The notes under the pieces were generated by a model that was not told the origin of the DNA, did not search any database, and was given only the letters and a program-made list of their open reading frames with translations. Shown here in pieces: positions 60,984 through 64,000 of a stretch of DNA of 64,000 nt. A program made the position numbers and the translations under genes. Where the stretch lies: contig NZ_JAFAJM010000007.1 in NCBI RefSeq assembly GCF_019236175.1, positions 1 to 64,000 on the forward strand, given 5' to 3'. The DNA comes from Chryseobacterium sp. (GTDB lineage: Bacteria > Bacteroidota > Bacteroidia > Flavobacteriales > Weeksellaceae). The first letter of the stretch is position 1, and each line of letters starts with the position of its first letter.

Positions 60984-62069
60984 TTAAACATCATAATTAA
61001 GCATCACCACATTCGTTGTCGGGTGACATTGACAGGTAAGAACGTAACCTCTGGCTACTTCATCTTCGGTAAGTGCGTAGTTTTTCTCCATAAAAACCTC
61101 TCCTTCTAAAACTTCCGCTTTACACGTACAACAAACTCCTCCTTTGCAAGCAAAAGGTACAGGAAGATTGTCTTTCAATGCTTTATCTAAGATACTCTCT
61201 TTTTTGGAATTAAGGTGGAATGAATATTCATCATCATCAATGATCACCGTTACCATACTTTCAATATTGGCAATCGCTTTGAATTCATCACTCATTTCCT
61301 CCGTATTTTCTTCGTCAGGAGCAGTGAAGTATTCAAATAATACTTGTATAGCCGGTACTTTTTTATCCTTTTTCAAATAATCTGCAATTCCTTTGATCAT
61401 TTCTGATGGACCGCAAATGAAATAAGTAGCTTCTTTTACATCAATATCCGCATATCTTTCAAACAGCAGATCTAATTTTTCAGGAGAAATTCTTCCTTCA
61501 AAAACCGGATCCTCATGTTTTTCACGGCTTACTAAATAAATTACTTTCAGTCTTCCGTTAAAACGTTCCACCAGTTTATCGATTTCAGCTTTTTTCATCA
61601 CGTGATTCATACTTCTGTTACTATAGAACAGATAAGCGTTTGAATTCGGTTCCTGATAAAGGCTTTCCTTGATATTGGATAAAACAGGGGAAATTCCGCT
61701 TCCCGCAGCCAGACCAACATAAGTTTTTACATTGGTAGGATGATAAGAAGTATTGAAACCACCCATCGGCGGCATTACTTCCAGCATTTCATCCATATGA
61801 AGGTGTTCATTGAAATATCCTGAAACTTTTCCGTTTTCCAATAATTTAACCAACACTTCCAGCGTATTGCTTTTTTCACTCGGAGCATTGCAGATAGAGT
61901 AAGAACGTCTTTCCTCGTTTCCGTTGATCATCATTCGGAAATTAAGGTATTGTCCCTGTTTGAATCTGAATTTGTCTTTCAGTTCTTCAGGAATTTCCAC
62001 CGCCACATTCACCGCTTCCGGCGTATCTTTCTGAACCTTAACCGTTTTAAGTTTATAAAATGAATTCAT
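60984..62069 (-). CDS. paaE: Phenylacetyl-CoA epoxidase reductase PaaE
   Basis: NADPH-dependent reductase of 361 residues feeding electrons to PaaA. It has an FAD domain (RRSYSICNAP, about residue 55), an NAD(P) domain (VGLAAGSGISPVLSNI, about 112; TYFICGPSEMI, about 215) and a C-terminal plant-type [2Fe-2S] ferredoxin domain with CKGGVCCTC (about 313) and a last Cys in VLTCQCHP. Its ATG overlaps the paaK stop by 1 base. Confidence 0.95.
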   Translation of the reverse strand: MNSFYKLKTVKVQKDTPEAVNVAVEIPEELKDKFRFKQGQYLNFRMMINGNEERRSYSICNAPSEKSNTLEVLVKLLENGKVSGYFNEHLHMDEMLEVMPPMGGFNTSYHPTNVKTYVGLAAGSGISPVLSNIKESLYQEPNSNAYLFYSNRSMNHVMKKAEIDKLVERFNGRLKVIYLVSREKHEDPVFEGRISPEKLDLLFERYADIDVKEATYFICGPSEMIKGIADYLKKDKKVPAIQVLFEYFTAPDEENTEEMSDEFKAIANIESMVTVIIDDDEYSFHLNSKKESILDKALKDNLPVPFACKGGVCCTCKAEVLEGEVFMEKNYALTEDEVARGYVLTCQCHPTTNVVMLNYDV

Positions 62070-63385
62070 TATTTTTTTAGTATTCTATTAATTTTTCCAC
62101 CTTCGCACTTCGGCAAACTGTCCTGGGCATGAACTTTCACTTTTGTAGTGATTCCTACCCGTTTTTTTATTTCGTTTTCTATATTTTTTCCAAAGCTTCC
62201 GACAAAATTAAAATAATCATCGGTATTGGGCTGTATTTTCTGAGATTTTACAAGGTCATCATCAATTTCGATATCGATATCCAATGCGACACACATATGT
62301 TCTTTTTCAATCGGTGTCAGATAATAATTAGGAACAACTCCTTTTACATGAGAAAAAGCATCTTCAATCTGACTGGGATATACATTGACTCCTCTTACGA
62401 TCAGCATATCATCTGCCCTTCCGACAATAGGTTTCATTTTCACCATTGTTCTCTTTGCATTTCCGTCATAATAAAGGCTTGTAATATCATTCGTCCAGTA
62501 GCGAAGCAGAGGCATTGCTTTTTTGGTTAAAGTCGTAATAACCAGCACTCCTTCTTCTCCAAACGGAACCGGTTTTTTGGTAACCGGATCTAAAATTTCA
62601 GGATAAAAATGATCTTCCCAAATATAGGAACCTCCTTTTTCCTCAAAATCTTCCATAGAAACTCCGGGGCCGATGATTTCACTTAATCCGTAAATATTGG
62701 TCGCATGCACCCCTAACCTTTCTTCAATATGTCCCCTGATAATTTCCGTCCAGGGTTCTGAACCCAAAACAGCATATCGAAGGCTTATTTCATCTGCTGA
62801 AATACCTCTGTTGGCAAATTCATCAGCAATAGTCAGTGCATATGATGGTGAACAGCAAATAACTTCCGGTTTAAAATCCATAATCAGATCCACCTGTCTG
62901 GCCGTCATTCCTCCTGAAATAGGAAGAACACTCATTCCCAGCATTTCAGCACCATAATGAAGCCCAAGTCCGCCGGTAAAAATTCCGTATCCGTAAGCGT
63001 TATGTAACTGCATCCCCGGTCTGGCCCCTGCTGCATATAAAGATCTTGCCACCACTTCACTGAAAAGACCTACGTCTTCTTTTGTATATCCTACCACTGT
63101 AGGTTTTCCTGTAGTACCGCTGGAGCAGTGAATCCTCTGAAGTTCATTTTTAGGAACCGTAAATAATCCAAACGGATAATGATCCCTCAAATCCTGTTTG
63201 TAAGTAATAGGAAGCTTAGTAATATCCTCAATCGACCTTATATCCTGCGGAGATATCCCTGATTCTTTACATTTCCTTCTATAAAACTCCGATTTTTCCC
63301 ACAGGTAACTCATCAAATTTGTTAACCGGTCGGATTGAAGCTGTCTCAACTGACCCAGCTCCAGATATTCAACTGAAAAATCCAT
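62069..63385 (-). CDS. paaK: Phenylacetate-CoA ligase
   Basis: AMP-forming ligase of 438 residues that activates phenylacetate. It shows the P-loop-like CSSGTTGKPTVVGYT (about residue 93), NAYGYGIFTGGLGLHYGAE, YGLSEIIGPGVS and the C-terminal RGVNVYPSQIED. The start at 63385 (MDFSVEYLE) is preferred; an ATG five codons earlier (63400) falls inside the putative operator and too close to the predicted transcription start. First gene of the paa operon. Confidence 0.95.
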   Translation of the reverse strand: MDFSVEYLELGQLRQLQSDRLTNLMSYLWEKSEFYRRKCKESGISPQDIRSIEDITKLPITYKQDLRDHYPFGLFTVPKNELQRIHCSSGTTGKPTVVGYTKEDVGLFSEVVARSLYAAGARPGMQLHNAYGYGIFTGGLGLHYGAEMLGMSVLPISGGMTARQVDLIMDFKPEVICCSPSYALTIADEFANRGISADEISLRYAVLGSEPWTEIIRGHIEERLGVHATNIYGLSEIIGPGVSMEDFEEKGGSYIWEDHFYPEILDPVTKKPVPFGEEGVLVITTLTKKAMPLLRYWTNDITSLYYDGNAKRTMVKMKPIVGRADDMLIVRGVNVYPSQIEDAFSHVKGVVPNYYLTPIEKEHMCVALDIDIEIDDDLVKSQKIQPNTDDYFNFVGSFGKNIENEIKKRVGITTKVKVHAQDSLPKCEGGKINRILKK

Positions 63386-63393
63386 AAAACTAA

Positions 63394-63440
63394 CTAACAT
63401 TTGTTAGGTGTAAATTTAAAAAGATTTTGATACCTGACAA
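63394..63440 (-). promoter_or_regulatory. paa operon promoter and putative PaaR operator
   Basis: Minus-strand TTG (63438-63440), 19 bases, TAAATTTA (63411-63418, one mismatch). Immediately downstream, at the expected transcription start, is the palindrome CTAACATTTGTTAG (63394-63407), which would be blocked by a bound TetR-type dimer. The paaK start lies 9 bases further. Confidence 0.6.
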
Positions 63441-63568
63441 AATTTTTATGACTTTTATCATATTTTGAATGGTTCTAAATAAGAAAGCCTGATGTATTGA
63501 TACAATGTATGGGGTATAAAATAGACTGTAGTACGGTAAAGATTAGTGATACTGTCTTGTTAAAAAGA

Positions 63569-64000
63569 CTATACTGTTTGATTTCCCAGCAGACCGAAAA
63601 GAATTTTATCTCTTATTTCATCGGTAATTTCATCCGTAGAATCGCTATTTCTTTTGAACCAGAAATAGGAATTGTTAAGGGTATGAAGAATAAACCTTGT
63701 AGTGAATGACGGTGATTTTAATTCCCAGTTTTCAGCCTTATAAATTTCAGAGATCAATTCTTCAACCTCCTGCTGATAATTTTTTCTAAGCTCTATAAAC
63801 TCCGGGAGTCTTTCTTCAAGATGCCTCCATTCTATGGAATAAATATGAGTAACATCGCGATTTTTAAGGACTACGGATAAATGCTTATCCAGAAATAAAT
63901 TAAGCTTTTCTTTAGGATCAGCCGTTGTATTTTTCACTTCCTGAAGTTCATCGAAAAATTCCTGAGCAATACCAAAGCAGATCCATTCCAAAATTTCTTC
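63569..64000 (-). CDS. TetR-family regulator, probably of paa genes (partial)
   Basis: C-terminal 144 residues of a helical protein that continues past the right edge; the missing part would hold the helix-turn-helix. The visible part starts EEILEWICFGIAQEFFDEL, typical of the junction after the TetR DNA-binding domain, and continues as a ligand-binding helical bundle (WRHLEERLPEFIELRKNYQQ). Its place upstream of paaK on the same strand, 160 bases away, fits a PaaR-type repressor sensing phenylacetyl-CoA. That ligand is inferred from location. Confidence 0.75.
   Translation of the reverse strand, partial: EEILEWICFGIAQEFFDELQEVKNTTADPKEKLNLFLDKHLSVVLKNRDVTHIYSIEWRHLEERLPEFIELRKNYQQEVEELISEIYKAENWELKSPSFTTRFILHTLNNSYFWFKRNSDSTDEITDEIRDKILFGLLGNQTV

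Noticed and set aside
63569..64000. Truncated regulator pseudogene
   Set aside because: The frame is open to the window edge, so the missing N-terminus is due to the cut, not to a mutation.

Overview
The window reads as chromosome of a Chryseobacterium-like flavobacterium (Bacteroidota, Weeksellaceae). The support is a complete SprA/Sov type IX secretion translocon, three proteins ending in type A T9SS sorting domains, a SusC/SusD pair, a PID-CTERM-like small protein, AT-rich gaps without Shine-Dalgarno sequences, and promoters of the Bacteroidota form (TTG, about 19 bases, TAnnTTTG). The species is inferred from gene content, not from a marker gene.

Layout. 1-0.59 kb: gene-free, with GC-rich hairpins and a Flavo-1-like structured RNA. 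0.6-14.8 kb: minus-strand housekeeping block vanZ-like, gcvH, sprA, ruvA, a LamB-like porin, maeB and an N-acetylglucosamine-kinase-like gene. 15.1-18.9 kb: plus-strand membrane genes (GtrA, PlsC, sugar MFS, DUF3810). 18.9-25 kb: a peptide-export locus made of a VKOR-thioredoxin fusion, a tiny monocistronic ORF, a C39-peptidase ABC exporter and a HlyD adaptor, closed by two tandem tRNA-Met genes. 25.4-35.9 kb: TlpA-like thioredoxin, PID-CTERM-like peptide, T9SS protein, clpX, HIT, greA, Rieske-like lipoprotein, dtd, a T9SS subtilase and two lipoproteins. 36-39.3 kb: DUF4173-like membrane protein, Coq4 homologue, and a winged-helix regulator with its membrane partner, linked by a shared palindromic operator. 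39.4-48.2 kb: SusD/SusC, an enoyl-CoA hydratase-like gene, a tail-collar protein with a T9SS protein, a SMUG2-like glycosylase and DUF4241.

48.4-64 kb: an almost complete aerobic phenylacetate (paa) cluster on the minus strand. PaaK makes phenylacetyl-CoA. PaaABCDE epoxidises it. PaaG isomerises the epoxide to the oxepin. PaaZ opens the ring and oxidises the aldehyde. PaaJ and PaaH carry the beta-oxidation-like steps. PaaI and PaaY are accessory thioesterases, and a TetR gene (partial at the right edge) probably represses the cluster. paaF is not seen here. PaaZ carries an extra C-terminal DUF1569-like domain, and a REP-associated transposase with its palindrome sits inside the cluster.

The two observations I rate highest are these. 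First, every intercistronic gap of about 57 bases or more in the paa cluster (8 of 8) holds an inverted-repeat element, most built from tandem 7-8 bp words written forward and then in reverse complement; none of the short gaps does. Second, a 37-residue ORF with its own promoter and terminator lies between the disulfide-forming VKOR-thioredoxin gene and the C39 exporter.
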